From Ascarosepion bandense (Eukaryota; Mollusca; Cephalopoda; Sepiida; Sepiidae): DNA of 64,000 nt. Below the pieces are notes generated by a model that was not told where the DNA came from, searched no databases, and was given only the letters and a program-made list of their open reading frames with translations. Position 1 is the first letter of the stretch, and each line of letters begins with the position of its first letter. Both the position numbers and the translations under genes were made by a program. The stretch spans positions 2,603,501 through 2,667,500 of the forward strand of contig JBBBDQ010000348.1 in assembly GCA_037127315.1 (NCBI GenBank), written 5' to 3'. Positions 10,768-21,414 of this stretch are shown here, piece by piece.

Positions 10768-10992
10768 TTTTTTTTATGGTTATATTGCCCCAAGCAAGGC
10801 ATTTTGCTGCCACTGTTGTGCAGGGGGTTACATAGCAGGAAAGTTATGAGAAAGAGTGACTGGTTATAGGAGGTGTCAGGAAATAGTTAAGAGAAGAATG
10901 AATGAGGTCATAAAGTGAGGGATTAGTTTATATATTGATTGTAATGTAGAATTGATCCCCCACTTTATATCCACATTATAATAATATATAAA
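10768..10992 (-). mobile_element. SINE-like unit: foldback head plus LINE-J-type 3' tail (T1)
   Basis: From its 3' T-run (about 10768-10776) the unit shows ~130 bp of LINE-J-type 3' sequence (subfamily with GCAAGGCATTTTGCTGCCAC). It then switches to a ~80-bp imperfect palindrome at 10905-10985 (CATAAAGTGAGGGAT ... ATCCCCCACTTTAT). Two further units with the same junction occur at 20.98 and 21.62 kb, so the two parts move together. Confidence 0.7.
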
Positions 10993-10999
10993 TATTTTT

Positions 11000-11665
11000 T
11001 TTATAATCATATCGCCCCAAGCAAAGCATTTTACTGCCACTGTTTTGCAGGGGGTTAAATAGGAAAAAAGTTATGAGAAAGAGTGACAGGTAATAGGGGA
11101 TGTCAGGAAGTGGGTAAGAGAAGGATTAGAATACTGATCAGTGGAGTGGACGGAGGAAGGAGCAGGAGAGAGAGAATGCAGGTTAGTGAGATAGGAGATA
11201 ACTACTGACTTTACATTTAAATTCTTGGAAATTGCAGCTATCGGGGAAGCAAGTAAACGGAAGGTAATTCCACAGCCGGAAAGGGAAAAAAAGAAGTTGC
11301 TGGAGTAGAATTGACATTTACATTTTATTGGTTTTACAGTAAAAGTTGCTAATCTTGTGGCTCGAGTAAATTCATATATAAGAGGCACCAGTGAGCTAAG
11401 TTTATTGAAGCAGATTTGTAGAAGAGACACAGGGAAGCCACATTGCGCGGTGAGAAAGTGACTATATCTGAGCTGCCAAGTCGGGATCGATCACATTACA
11501 GATTCTCCGTTGGATTTTGTCGAGGACCCCTAGGTGTATAGCAGGAGCACCCGACCAGATATGACAGCAGTATTCAATGCACAGACGGATGGTAGATTTA
11601 TATATGTGCAGGACTGTTTCAGATGGGAAAAACTTTCTGGCCCTAAACATAGAACCTATCTAAAG
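11000..11665 (-). pseudogene. LINE-J-type 3' fragment (copy J4)
   Basis: Minus-strand translation gives MFRARKFFPSETVLHIYKS, then CIEYCCHIWSGAP, a match to residues ~800-835 of the intact ORF. The C-terminal segment with TRATRLATFTVKPIKC follows in another frame. It ends at the 3' block and T-run near 11000. Closer to the copy at 47.6 kb than to J1, so a second subfamily. Confidence 0.8.
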
Positions 11666-11704
11666 AAAAAAAACGATTTTTCTTACAAGTACAGTTTACA
11701 TTCT

Positions 11705-12440
11705 TCGAAGGTAAAACTATATACAGGGTTTGATGGATAAATTGTCGTCTAAATTATGCAGAAATGAAAATAACACTGACATCTCATTATAACAGATCTA
11801 TTTTCTAAATTAAACGAAAATATCTTGAAAAACTAAAGTGTTAATCTATTCAATAAAAATGCCATTGGTATCAACCATGGCCTATTGACGACTTCAGAAT
11901 CTCCAGCAACTCTTCTAGATGAAATCCTTGTTTAGATTGATGTATACTGCCATAATATTTGTCTTCATTTCATCTTTGGTGTTACAGAGAGCTTTTTCTG
12001 TTTCTCGGACATCGTAATAGGGTGATGTTTTGCAGAAATTCTCTGAGAGTCATGAATAAACTCTCCTGCTAGTGTGGCATGGTGCAGAGTCCTGTTGCCA
12101 GACATAGGGTCTTTAATCAGCTAACACTTGACCCTTGGTAGCATTAACCTCTTAAGATACTTGATGTAGGCATTTGTGTTGAGTCTAAGGCCCTGTGAGA
12201 GGATTAATGGAGAAATATCTTCGTCATCACTAGTCATCACTCCAAACATAACATCGTATTCAACATATAGCCCATTTAACTCTTTCAGAATTTTCTGCAC
12301 TCTCGTCGGATTGACACCCAAACACTCTGAAATATTCGTATTGAAAGTTCCGGAGTGACATGCTAAAGAATACGGCATAACTTTTCTAAATTTCTGGAGT
12401 AGTGAATTGCCAGACGGTGCCTAACTGACCCTGCTATAGT
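11705..12440 (-). pseudogene. Tc1/mariner-type transposase remnant
   Basis: Minus-strand frame 12378-12121 encodes VMTSDDEDISPLILSQGLRL followed by NTNAYIKYLK. This resembles the mariner-family catalytic-domain segment around the second acidic residue (pattern V-x-S-x2-G-D-x-M-P-P ... QGLRVNADAYI). A helix-turn-helix-like stretch (NISECLGVNPTRVQKIL) lies upstream. Stops and frameshifts interrupt the rest. CAGGGTTTGATGG at 11715 could be part of a terminal repeat, but I see no matching opposite end. Confidence 0.6.
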
Positions 12441-12486
12441 TACACTCGAAAGTATATTACTCCCCAGTCATTCTCTCTCTACACAC

Positions 12487-12487
<1 letters not shown>

Positions 12488-12537
<50 letters not shown>
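12488..12537. repeat. (TA)n microsatellite
   Basis: About 24 TA units directly beside the 3' terminus (CTAG) of a minus-strand Helitron. Confidence 0.95.
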
Positions 12538-12538
<1 letters not shown>

Positions 12539-12913
12539 TAGCAGTATAGCACGGCGTTGCTCGGGTGTAATGAAAGCTTTAAAACTAATCCATGGTCCTG
12601 GAGCTCAGACCTTTTGGACGTTGACACGAAAGACTAAAAAGCAATAGTTGTTTCTAGTTAAAGCGAAACCGTAGTCTGAAAGAATAATGAATGGATGTAA
12701 GTCAAATTTTGATTTCCTGGTATCGATATCAAATAAGTTCTTTTCGTCGTAAACTGAATTTTGAAGGCTAAATAAGTCCTCTGAGTAAATGGTGTCATGA
12801 CTGAGACTAAGAACTATAATTATACCTACTTAGAGCCACACCCGAAGCAAAAAACTAAAATAAAAGGGATGAAAATAATACAGAGATACAGACAGATAAA
12901 CAGACAAACACAC

Positions 12914-12957
<44 letters not shown>
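12538..12957 (-). mobile_element. Non-autonomous Helitron (H1)
   Basis: Read on the minus strand, the 3' end is CACCCGAGCAACGCCGTGC, then TATACTGCTAG. This is a GC-rich hairpin just inside a CTAG terminus, as in Helitrons. The body matches the copies at 34.6-34.98 kb and 46.29-46.82 kb. Its 5' end has expanded into (TA)n at 12918-12957, which hides the expected TC. No coding capacity, so it would depend on Rep/helicase supplied elsewhere. Confidence 0.75.
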
Positions 12958-12961
<4 letters not shown>

Positions 12962-13350
12962 ATGTTACGGAAATGAACGAATTTTAACGAAACTTGGTTA
13001 TAAGCAACCGACAATTTGTAATGAATTATTTTGGACATTACTTTTACCGATACTCGTATTTAAGTAGATATTCTGTTTTTAATTAAACAGTATTTTTATA
13101 TTTATATCTACCAGCCTGATTATTTACGATAAATCTTTATTACGAAAATGTGTGCTATCCAGCAGGATTCGAACCTGCGACCCCTATTACATAGGGGAAG
13201 CATACCACTTGATCTGGTACCGTCGTGACCACTCGACCATGAATAGCCTCTAGATCAGACAAGGTTTTTATCATGCTTATATAACACAATTTTCGATTTT
13301 ACCGTAAACAAACATATCTGCTCTGAAATGTATCGTAATGTCAACAAATG
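12958..13350 (-). mobile_element. tRNA-Leu-like-headed SINE, family K (K1)
   Basis: A 94-nt tRNA-like region lies at 13154-13247 (-). It has a 7-bp acceptor stem (GCTATTC/GGATAGC), an A-box-like TGGTCGAGTGGT, a B box GGTTCGAATCC and a long variable arm, as in class II tRNAs (Leu or Ser). Flanking sequence (with AACGAATTTTAACGAAACTTGG) recurs at 13.36, 14.0 and 14.4 kb, so this is a SINE and not a single-copy tRNA gene. The anticodon-loop triplet reads TCA, which I regard as decay. Confidence 0.7.
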
Positions 13351-13430
13351 TAAGCATGTTACGGAAATTAACGAATTTTAACGAAACTTGGTTATAAGCA
13401 ACCGACAATTTGTAATGAATTATATATATA
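13351..13430 (-). repeat. 3'-terminal fragment of family K
   Basis: Repeats the ~70-bp K end (ACATGTTACGG ... GTAATGAATTAT) seen at 12961-13030, then runs into a short (TA)n beside the Helitron-like piece. Confidence 0.7.
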
Positions 13431-13765
13431 TATAAATAATCGATTTTCTCCACTATTGTAAGAACTGCAACCTTGAAACTTCTGAATATCGTTTCTTATA
13501 TCTTTGTTTCTTATATCTTTGTCTATGAGTTTTTTATTAAAATCGGACCACTCCTTCTATAACCTTAGTTTTTCGATTATCGATTTTCGATATTTATCGG
13601 GGTACCTCGACACAAAACCTAGCTACAAACACTCGTAGACGCTTAGAGTACAACTGTGAAAGTTTTCAAGAAAATTGGTTCAGCCGCTTCGGATTGTATA
13701 GGTGACGGACACACACAGAGAGAGACAAATTTCCATTTATAAATAAGTTTATATATATATATATT
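13431..13765 (-). mobile_element. Helitron-like 5' segment (family G, copy 1)
   Basis: Inverted relative to 34182-34535 and about 330 bp long. Shared blocks include GCGGCTGAACCAATTTTCTTG, GGAGTGGTCCGATTTTAAT and a GTGTGTCTG-rich start. The same style of sequence stands near the 5' end of the H-family Helitrons. No CTAG end is visible, so this may be a 5' portion or a separate family. Confidence 0.55.
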
Positions 13766-13992
13766 TGAAATGAACTGTTTGAACATTATTTTTGATAGAT
13801 AATCGTATTTAAGTAGATATTCTGTTTATAATCAAACAGTTTCATATATTTATTCTACCTGCATAATTATTTACGATAACTTTTTATTACGATAATGTGT
13901 GCCATTTGGCAAGATTCGAACCTGCGATCCCTGTCCACATATGGGAAGCCACCATATGATCTGGTGCGTCTTAGACCTCTCGACCAAACAAT
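13766..13992 (-). mobile_element. Family K SINE, partial (K2)
   Basis: Contains the AAGTAGATATTCTG body block and a decayed tRNA-like region (13893-13985, -) with a B-box-like GATTCGAACCTG on the plus strand. It meets K3 in opposite orientation at about 13990. Confidence 0.65.
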
Positions 13993-14420
13993 TCATTTCA
14001 AATTATCGATTGTTTATAAACAGGTTTTGTTAATCTTCGTTAATTTCCGTAACATGTTTACATTTGTTGACACTATGATACATTTCAGAGCAGATATGTT
14101 TATTAGAATGAAATCGAAAATTGTGTTATAGGCTTACTTTGATCGTCATTCGTGGTCGAGAGGGCTAAGACGCGCCAGATCACATGATGGCTTCCACTAT
14201 GTGGATGCGGGTCGCAGGTTAGAATCCTGTTGAATAACACACAGTATCGTAAAAAAAAAATCGCAAATAATCAGGCGGGGAGAAAAAATAATACTGTTTA
14301 ATTATATACATAATATCTACTTAAATATGAGTATCGATCAAAAATAATGTTCAATCAAATCATTTCAAATTGTCGGTTGTTTATCACCAGTTTCGTTCAT
14401 CTTCGTTAATTTCCGTAATA
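13993..14420 (+). mobile_element. Family K SINE on the plus strand (K3)
   Basis: A K 3' end (13993-14060) is followed by a K 5' leader (about 14060-14145), a tRNA-like part at 14150-14245 (TGGTCGAGAGGGCTAAGACG, then GGTTAGAATCC) and a body to about 14420. With K2 this forms an inverted pair. Confidence 0.65.
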
Positions 14421-14477
14421 TATATAGTGACATAAATTAATAAATATACATAGATAGATAGATACATAGATATACAC

Positions 14478-14480
<3 letters not shown>

Positions 14481-14528
<48 letters not shown>
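14481..14528. repeat. (TA)n microsatellite
   Basis: Perfect TA run that directly continues the 3' end (GATGAC) of SINE M1. Confidence 0.95.
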
Positions 14529-14531
<3 letters not shown>

Positions 14532-14840
14532 ATCCACGGACAGATCTGTTTTGCTGTATCACAGCTCATCAGTACGATTAGGCAGCCGATTGCTTTTTAT
14601 CCAGGACTGAAACTTGACCAAATTGGCATCAGTCGGCGATTCTACCCCTGAGCTATGGGCGCTCGGTAGAAAGAGGCAGACCTTTTAGCATGTATATTAT
14701 CATTATACACGCCCAATAGCTGAGTGTGTTCTAATTCATTGCTGAATGAACGATGCGTATCTGCTTGAGTAGTTACTGTTTTTCAAAGTCCACCATTCTT
14801 CCAGAGTGCTCAGTCAGTGTGTGAGAGCGTAAAAAAATAT
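14529..14840 (-). mobile_element. tRNA-derived SINE with (TA)n tail, family M (M1)
   Basis: Minus strand carries the tRNA-like stretch CGCCCATAGCTCAGGGGTAG (A-box-like), followed by a decayed B box. It ends GTGGATGAC, then (TA)n. Copies at 47.24-47.53 kb and 53.99-54.27 kb share both the tRNA-like part and the upstream leader (GAGCACTCTGGAAGAATGG). Confidence 0.7.
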
Positions 14841-14879
14841 TGTAAAAACAGTTTCCATTCATGCTATATAAGCGTTACT

Positions 14880-15094
14880 CTTCAGAAATGAATTGAGTTC
14901 TTTCGGTGACTGGCGTGTGAATACACTGCTTATATACAACATGTTAAAATTTCACTTCTGTGATTCCATGCGCCTATAACTTATGGAGTAGCGACTCCGA
15001 CTGACACCACATCGGTGGAGTTTCGATCCCGGCCAGAAGCAAGTGGATGTGTCTCGCCACAGTGATGACCTGTGATTCTTGTATGTGGATGACT

Positions 15095-15098
<4 letters not shown>
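14880..15098 (+). mobile_element. tRNA-derived SINE related to family M (M2)
   Basis: Leader TTGAGTTCTTTCGGTGACTGG recurs inverted at 53.42 kb. The tRNA-like part has GGAGTTTCGATCCCGGCC as B box. It ends GTGGATGACTAATA, then (TA)n at 15099. Confidence 0.65.

Positions 15099-15144
<46 letters not shown>
15099..15144. repeat. (TA)n microsatellite
   Basis: About 23 units following the 3' end of M2. Confidence 0.95.
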
Positions 15145-15147
<3 letters not shown>

Positions 15148-15350
15148 GTGTATTTTGGCAGTATTTTTTTTATTAATGCAGGTTTCATTGAATAATATAG
15201 ACAAGTTTTGTCTATTAATTTTGTGTAGGATCCGTTCATACCGTCTGATATACTTGATGGTGATATCGCTGAAAGACAACAAAAAATCACAGTAATTGTT
15301 GATTTTTTTTATCGGGTCTAAGCTTTCGGCTCACATAAGCCATTATCAAA
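15145..15350 (+). repeat. Dispersed repeat N, copy 1
   Basis: About 205 bp matched in inverse orientation at 25388-25600, from GTGTGTATTTTGGCAG to TAAGCTTTCGGCTCACATAA. The end resembles terminal sequences of Penelope-like elements (GCCGAAAGC), but this is only suggestive. Confidence 0.65.
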
Positions 15351-15599
15351 GAGTAAATATTAACACACAGTAAACATAGAACATTTAAGTTATTAACAAT
15401 AAAGAGAATTAAATTGAAAATATAAGTCCATCCCTACCGTGGCGGATGGCCGAAGACAGTGACCAAAATAGTCATCAGACCAAGGACCACAACGCCACTA
15501 TTTTAAAATGTGGGGAAAATTAAAATATTCATCAAAATGTCAAAATTTTAATTTTCCCTACATTTTTTAAGATGTAGTATTTGAATATTTAAATCTATC

Positions 15600-15602
<3 letters not shown>
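15351..15602. repeat. Unassigned stretch with a 22-bp-arm foldback
   Basis: At 15505-15526 and 15545-15566 lie 22-base inverted arms (AAAATGTGGGGAAAATTAAA...) with one mismatch and an 18-base loop. Otherwise nothing recognised. Confidence 0.6.

Positions 15603-15650
<48 letters not shown>
15603..15650. repeat. (TA)n microsatellite
   Basis: Perfect TA run with no SINE end recognised at either side. Confidence 0.95.
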
Positions 15651-15653
<3 letters not shown>

Positions 15654-15769
15654 CTTTTTTATATTTAGATTCTGTAGAGGATTATCTATTGCAATAACTA
15701 ACTTTAGTTATATTGTTAGAATTAAGTAGGAAATGAATACACCAAAGAATGAAAAAAAAAATAATCGAT

Positions 15770-16270
15770 CGCGAAGGTGGAGGATGTCCACATTTTTTGG
15801 AATCGCACCATCTATACAGACAGAGATTGAAGCAAATGGGCCGGACATTGTTGTTAAAGACCAAGGGGAAAAGACTTGCTTATTAATTGATATGGATTGT
15901 CCAGCGAAGTGTGGCGTGGCGGCCAAGAAATTCGAAAAACTGTCTAGGTGTAGAGACCTGAAAATTGAAATGGAAAAGATGTGGAAGTTGAAAACAAGTA
16001 TCGTACCAGTGATGGTGGGTGCACTTGGAATGATAAAAAATGGAACAATAATTGAAGAAATCCCTGGAGGCCCCTGCTTGAGAGATATACACAGAATTAT
16101 TTTGTTAAGTGCTGCCCACACGTTTGAGAGAACATTGTCTATGTAACGCTGGGGATGTTAGGGAGATGTGAAAAAACATCAAATAGAGTTATAACAACAC
16201 ACCACGACATGTATTAGGTCATCCTGCAGACATTTTAGGTAGGGCGACCATAGCAGAAATCGATTTATAA
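15770..16270 (+). mobile_element. Dong/R4-like LINE copy 3, diverged subfamily
   Basis: The frame is open to the stop ending at 16146. It encodes a diverged restriction-like endonuclease region (ANGPDIVV ... CLLIDMDCPAKCGVAAKKFE) and the terminal motif LLSAAHTFERTLSM. The arginine of the usual RPD is glycine here. The 3' UTR ends in GACATAATAATAATAA. More diverged from the other copies than they are from one another, so probably an older subfamily. Confidence 0.8.
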
Positions 16271-16283
16271 TAAAAAATGACAT

Positions 16284-16480
16284 AATAATAATAATTGTCT
16301 TGTTAAGTACAGCCCACACATGAAGGAGAACTTTGTCTATGTAACGCTAGGGATGTTAGGGAGATATGAAAAAACATGAAATAGAGTTATAACCACACAG
16401 CACGACATGCTTTAGGTCTTCCTGCAGACTTGGTAGGTAGTGAGATTACAGCAGAAATTGTTTTATAATGAAAAATGATA
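16284..16480 (+). mobile_element. Dong/R4-like LINE copy 4, 3' end only
   Basis: About 195 bp starting at TTGTCTTGTTAAGTACAGCCC (last ~20 codons) immediately after the TAA tail of copy 3. It ends in its own TAA run. This is what insertion of a truncated copy into the TAA tail of another copy would give. Confidence 0.8.
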
Positions 16481-16481
16481 A

Positions 16482-16533
<52 letters not shown>
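16481..16533. repeat. (TAA)n microsatellite
   Basis: About 17 units between copy 4 and the inverted fragment of copy 5. Confidence 0.9.
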
Positions 16534-16536
<3 letters not shown>

Positions 16537-16654
16537 GTTCCATTTTTTTAATCATTCCAAGTGCACCTACTATCACTGGCACAACTCTTGGTTTCAATTT
16601 CCACATTTTTTTCTATTTTAATTTCCAGGTCTTTATATTTTGACAGTTTTTCAA
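16534..16654 (-). mobile_element. Inverted arm of Dong/R4-like copy 5
   Basis: About 115 bp that are the reverse complement of 16681-16797 with few mismatches, separated from it by a ~25-bp centre. Both arms encode the KMWKLKT-to-MIKNGT segment. The DNA therefore forms a long hairpin. Confidence 0.85.
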
Positions 16655-17025
16655 AAAAGCAATCAAGGAATTTGACAAACTGTTAAAATATAAAGACCTG
16701 GAAATTGAAATAGAAAAATGTGGAAATTGAAAACAAGAGTTGTGCCAGTGATAGTAAGTGCACTTGGAATGATAAAAAATGGAACAAAACAACACATTGA
16801 AAGAATCCCTGGAAACCCAAGCTTAAGAGATATACAAAAAATTGTCTTATTAAGTACAGCCCACACACTAAGGAAAACTTTATCTATGTAATGCTAGGGA
16901 TGATAGGGAAGATAGAAAAACATGAAATGGAGTCATAACAACACGCCACGACCTGTCTTAGGTCTCCCCGCAGACTTGGTTGGTAGTGAGACCAAAGCAG
17001 AAATCGAAATATGATGAAAAATGAC
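16655..17025 (+). mobile_element. Dong/R4-like LINE copy 5, 5'-truncated
   Basis: Covers the last ~70 codons (with a small frameshift before KMWKLKT) and the 3' UTR, ending at GACATAATAA beside (TAA)n at 17026-17061. Confidence 0.85.

Positions 17026-17061
<36 letters not shown>
17026..17061. repeat. (TAA)n microsatellite
   Basis: About 12 units between copies 5 and 6. Confidence 0.9.
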
Positions 17062-17064
<3 letters not shown>

Positions 17065-20000
17065 TTAAATTCTGAAATTAATGAGATAAAAAGAATTGCA
17101 ACCACAACAGACGAATCAACAAAATATGAATGGGAACCGGGATCCGTTCATAATACAGAAACCGTGATACACACAAATCACTGTGAATATAATGCTGTAA
17201 GTTTCAAAGTGCTGGAAAGGTTTGATCTGAGTCAGTTACAAGACGACAATAAAACGAGTTCAGAACACATTGAACAGAATTATTTTAGGGTAAACAAGAA
17301 CAGTATATAAGAAGCCAAGTAAGAAATCAAGAACCATATATAGTCAGGTACAAAATATTGCAATGGAGGAACGAGAACAGCTCCCAAAATTGCAACCAAC
17401 AAAGCATAACCTCGAATCTATTAAGCTCTACAATGCAGCATTCAAATAAATTTTGGACACTCATATAAATCACAATGAAGTAATATATGCATCAGCAATA
17501 GCAGCAACAAAAAATTGAACAACAAATTAAAAACAAAGCAGTCTCACAGACATAAAGATCCACCTTGGAAAAGAAAAATAGAAAAAGAAATCGAACAACT
17601 TAGAAGTGAACTATCAGTACTGGATGAACTGAGTAGAGGAATAAATGTAAGAACTAGGAAAAGCAGAAGAGTCGAAAGAAAATACAACATTAGAAATGAA
17701 AATGAAGTCCTATCAACTAAGGAAAAAATAAAGCAAACAATACAACTGAAGGCTCAAAGAATAAGACGCTATAAGAGAAAGATCAGAATTCTACAGACAA
17801 AACAAGATTTTTCAAACCGATGCAAAGAAATTTTACAAGGAAATAGGGAAAAAAAGAATTGAAGTGACAGTCCCCACCAAAATGGAAGAAGTTATACAGT
17901 TCTGGGAAAAATATGGGCTTGCCTTAAAGAACATAACAAAGAAGTAGAATGGATTGCACATGAGATAAAACGAATAAAAAATAAAGCAGAACAGACATGG
18001 ACTGGAATTACAGAAGAGGATGTTAAATTTGCACTAAAAAAATCACACAATTGGAAATTTCCAGGTATAGATAAAATTTCTAACTTATTTAAATACAGCA
18101 CATAAAACTAGCCAAAGAACTTCAAGAAATGGTTGACGATCCCACTAAAGTTTGTGCAGGAATGACCAAGAATAGTGACACAAACAACCCGAAAAACTAC
18201 AGACCAATTACATGCCTTCCAACAACATATAAACTATTAACATCTATTTTAACAAAACAGACAGATTTATTCTTGGAAAGTAATGACATGTTGCCGCTTG
18301 AACAAAATGGCTGCTAACGTGGCTGTTTACCGATGTAAATACCAGTTGCTTATTAACAGAATGATAATGGAAAACTGGTTCAGTACAAAGAAAAACCTTA
18401 GTACTGCCTGGATAGATTATCGTAAGGCATTCGATAGTGTGCCACATTCCTGGGTTTTAAAGACTTGAAATATATACAAGACATCACCTGTCATCATCAA
18501 TTTCATGAAACAATGCATGTCGATATGGAAAACAACCCTTTACCTCAATCATATAAATGGAACCTATAAGTCTGATGATATAAACATCAAAAGAGGTATA
18601 TTTCAAGGGGATTCTTTGACTCCCTTACTATTCTGCATATCATTAATAGCACTAACCAGTCAACTTAATAAGACAGAATGTGGTTATAAAATAGGCCAAA
18701 AGAAAAAAGCCATCTATTTTACATGGATGACTTAAAGTTGTATGCTAAGAATGATAATGAGCTGCTAGTTCTTCTGCAAACTGTAAAATACTTCAGCGAA
18801 AACAATGAAATGAAATTCAATTTAAATAAATGTACTAATGCTACAATTTTACGTAGATCACTACAAGAAACAGTCTCAATTAGCTTAGACCCTGCTGTAA
18901 CAATAAAAGAATTGAAGCCAGAAGAAGCTTATAAATAGATAAGTGTAAAAGAGAGTGAAAAAATTCACCATAAAAATATGAAAGAAATAGTGCGTAAAGT
19001 GTACTATAGAAGGCTACGACTGATATTAAAAACTGAATTGAATTCTCAGAACAGAATTATGGCCATTAATAGCCTTGCCATCCCAGTTGTCCAATATAGT
19101 TTCAACATCTTAAACTGGACTCTAAACGACATCAGGCGAATGGATTCTAAAACAAGAAAGCTTCTTTCTAAGTATAAGACGCATCATCCAAAGGCTGATG
19201 TAGACCGTCTATACATACCCCGTAAAAATGTGGAAGACGTTTTATTCAGCTAGAATTGTCATACAAGACAGCAACTATTGGCTTGCTAACATACCTAGAA
19301 ACAACAAAGGACTGGATGATACAATTAGTCAAGCAACATGAAGAAAGAAAGAAAACATATTCAATAATAAAAGAAGGCAGTAAATACAAACAAGATTTAC
19401 ATTTAGTAGATTCTGTAGAAAAGCAAAACAGAAGCCAAGAACCAACTATTGCGGCAAAAAATATGAAAATAAAAGCCAAAGATAAAGCTCTTGAACAGAT
19501 GAAACAGCGCTGGCAAGACAAACCTCTGCATGGCCAATATCCAGAACGTGCTAATAAATTCAATGTTGATAAAGTTAATACTCATCTTTTCACTAGAAAC
19601 TTTCAGGCAAATATTATACATAACAATATGGATCCAAAATGCAGGTTTTGTGATAAACACCAAGAAACAATAGACAATCGAATCTCAGGCTGTTCTGTAC
19701 CTGCCCCAAATGAATATGAAAATCGCCACGATAGAGTGGGGCAATATTTACATTGGACAATGTGCAAACATTATGGAAATATGTAAACAAACACTGGTAT
19801 GAACATCACGCAGCACCGGTTACAGAAATAGAAGATGTAATCATTCTATGGGATTACACCATCTACACAGACAGAAAAATTGAAGCAAACAGGCCGGACA
19901 TTATTGTTAAAAACTAAAAAGAAAAAAACTTGCCTATTAATTGATATGGCTTGTCCAGCGGATCGTAACATAGCAACCAAGGAATTCGAAAACCTGTCAA

Positions 20001-20345
20001 TATATATAAACCTGGAAATTGAATTAGGAAAACATGAGGAAATTGCAAACAAGAATCTTGCCAGTGATAGTAGGTGCACTTGGAATGATAAAAAACATAA
20101 CAAAACAACACATTGAAAAAATCCCTGGAAACCCCAGCTTAAGAGATATGCAAAAAATTGTCTTGTTAAATACAGCCCACACACTAAGAACTTTTTCTAT
20201 GTAACGCTAGGGATGTTAGGGGAGATAGAAAAAACATGAAATGGAGCCATAGCAACACATCACGACCTGCCTTAGGTCTTCCAGCAGACTTGGTAGGTAA
20301 TGCGACCATAGCAGTAATGGAATTATGATGAAAACTGATAATGAT
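17062..20345 (+). pseudogene. Dong/R4-like LINE copy 6, longest copy, frameshifted
   Basis: Domains appear in order across several frames. An N-terminal basic coiled region (17515-17862: KDPPWKRKIEKEIEQLRSEL, then KAQRIRRYKRKIRILQTKQD) comes first. Then the reverse transcriptase: NNPKNYRPITCLPTTYKLL (18184-18240), IDYRKAFDSVPHSW (about 18410-18456), IFQGDSLTPLLFCISL (about 18600-18645) and FYMDDLKLYAKND with YMDD instead of YADD. Then HHPKADVDRLYIPRK (about 19180-19225), a zinc knuckle CRFCDKHQETIDNRISGC (about 19640-19690, the conserved H changed to N) and the endonuclease region. It ends at about 20345 with a weak TAA/TGA tail. At least six frameshifts or stops. The 5' end abuts (TAA)n and is probably truncated. 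Confidence 0.85.
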
Positions 20346-20971
20346 AATGTAACAAATTTATTGCTGTTTTTGTAAATGATGAATTATTTTAAACAATACA
20401 TAATTTGTTTTAGTTTTGTTTTTTTAAATGTTTTTTTCCCTGTTGAGCTTTGAAAATAGCCACCGTCTTTTCCCGTACTGAGTAATCCCCCCACTTTTAC
20501 ATCTGTACTTGAATCGACTTCTGATGATAGGAGCCTTCAAATCAGAATAGAAGAAATAAATATTCACTTTGATGAAAAAAGGAAAAACAGCTTCCTATTT
20601 TCGACAGTCAGTAAATGAATTCAAATTACATCCCTTGTCGATTCCAGCTCCAATATGCCTTCTAGAAGACGTACCTGCTTTCGGAAGGTCCTTAAGTGCA
20701 TCGTTGACAAATACAGTACTCTATTTAAAAACCAAATCTTGTGTAGATAATTACTTGTCTCAAAGAGCAGCTTCAAATATGGACAAAATACATTTGCAAG
20801 TTTGAAATCTTCTTTTCAAATGTATTCGATTTACTCAGTCGCATTTGTTTTCTTTGTTTATTGCGTTTCCACTAAATTTTTATTAATCAGCACAAATTTT
20901 GAAGATAAAAAAGACTGAAAGCTTTTAAAATATTTCATCTCCGTTTCTAAGCAATTGACGACTTGAAATTC
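20346..20971. other. Gene-less stretch, nothing recognised
   Basis: Contains one 78-codon frame (20569-20805, +) with no recognisable motif. AT-rich otherwise. Confidence 0.4.
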
Positions 20972-21205
20972 TTTTTTTCTTTTTTTTTTATCATTATATC
21001 GCCCCAAGTAAAGCATTTTACTGCCACTGTTGTGCAGGCGTTACACATGAGGAAAGTTATGAGAAAGAGTGACAGATTATAGGAGTTATCAGGAAGTTGT
21101 TAAGAGAAGGATGGCTGTGGTCATAAAGTGAGGGATCAGTTTGTATATTGATTGTAATGCAGAATTAACCCCCCACTTTATAACTACATTTTAATAGTAT
21201 AGAAT
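20972..21205 (-). mobile_element. SINE-like unit: foldback head plus LINE-J-type 3' tail (T2)
   Basis: Same arrangement as T1. T-run at 20972-20990, LINE-type 3' block (ATATCGCCCCAAGTAAAGC), then the foldback at 21121-21195. Confidence 0.75.
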
Positions 21206-21414
21206 ATTTTTAAATAATCATATCGCCCCAAGCAAGGCTTTTTACTGCCAATGTTTTGCAGTGGGTTGCACAGGAGGAAAGTGATGAGAAAGAGTGGCAG
21301 GTTATAGGGAGTGTCAGTAAGTGGATAAGAGAAGTATGTGAATACTGATCAGAATGGAGTGAACGGAGAAAGAAGCATTAGAGAAAGGATGTAGGTTAGG
21401 TGGATAGGAGATGA
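21206..21414 (-). mobile_element. LINE-J-type 3' fragment in tandem series
   Basis: Starts at the 3' block (ATATCGCCCCAAGCAAGGC) directly after T2 and continues ~200 bp into the 3' UTR without the foldback. Confidence 0.75.

Noticed and set aside
13154..13247. Functional tRNA gene (Leu/Ser-like, or anticodon TCA suggesting Sec)
   Set aside because: Embedded in a dispersed repeat with decayed copies nearby. The anticodon stem and D arm are not convincing, so a SINE head is more likely.
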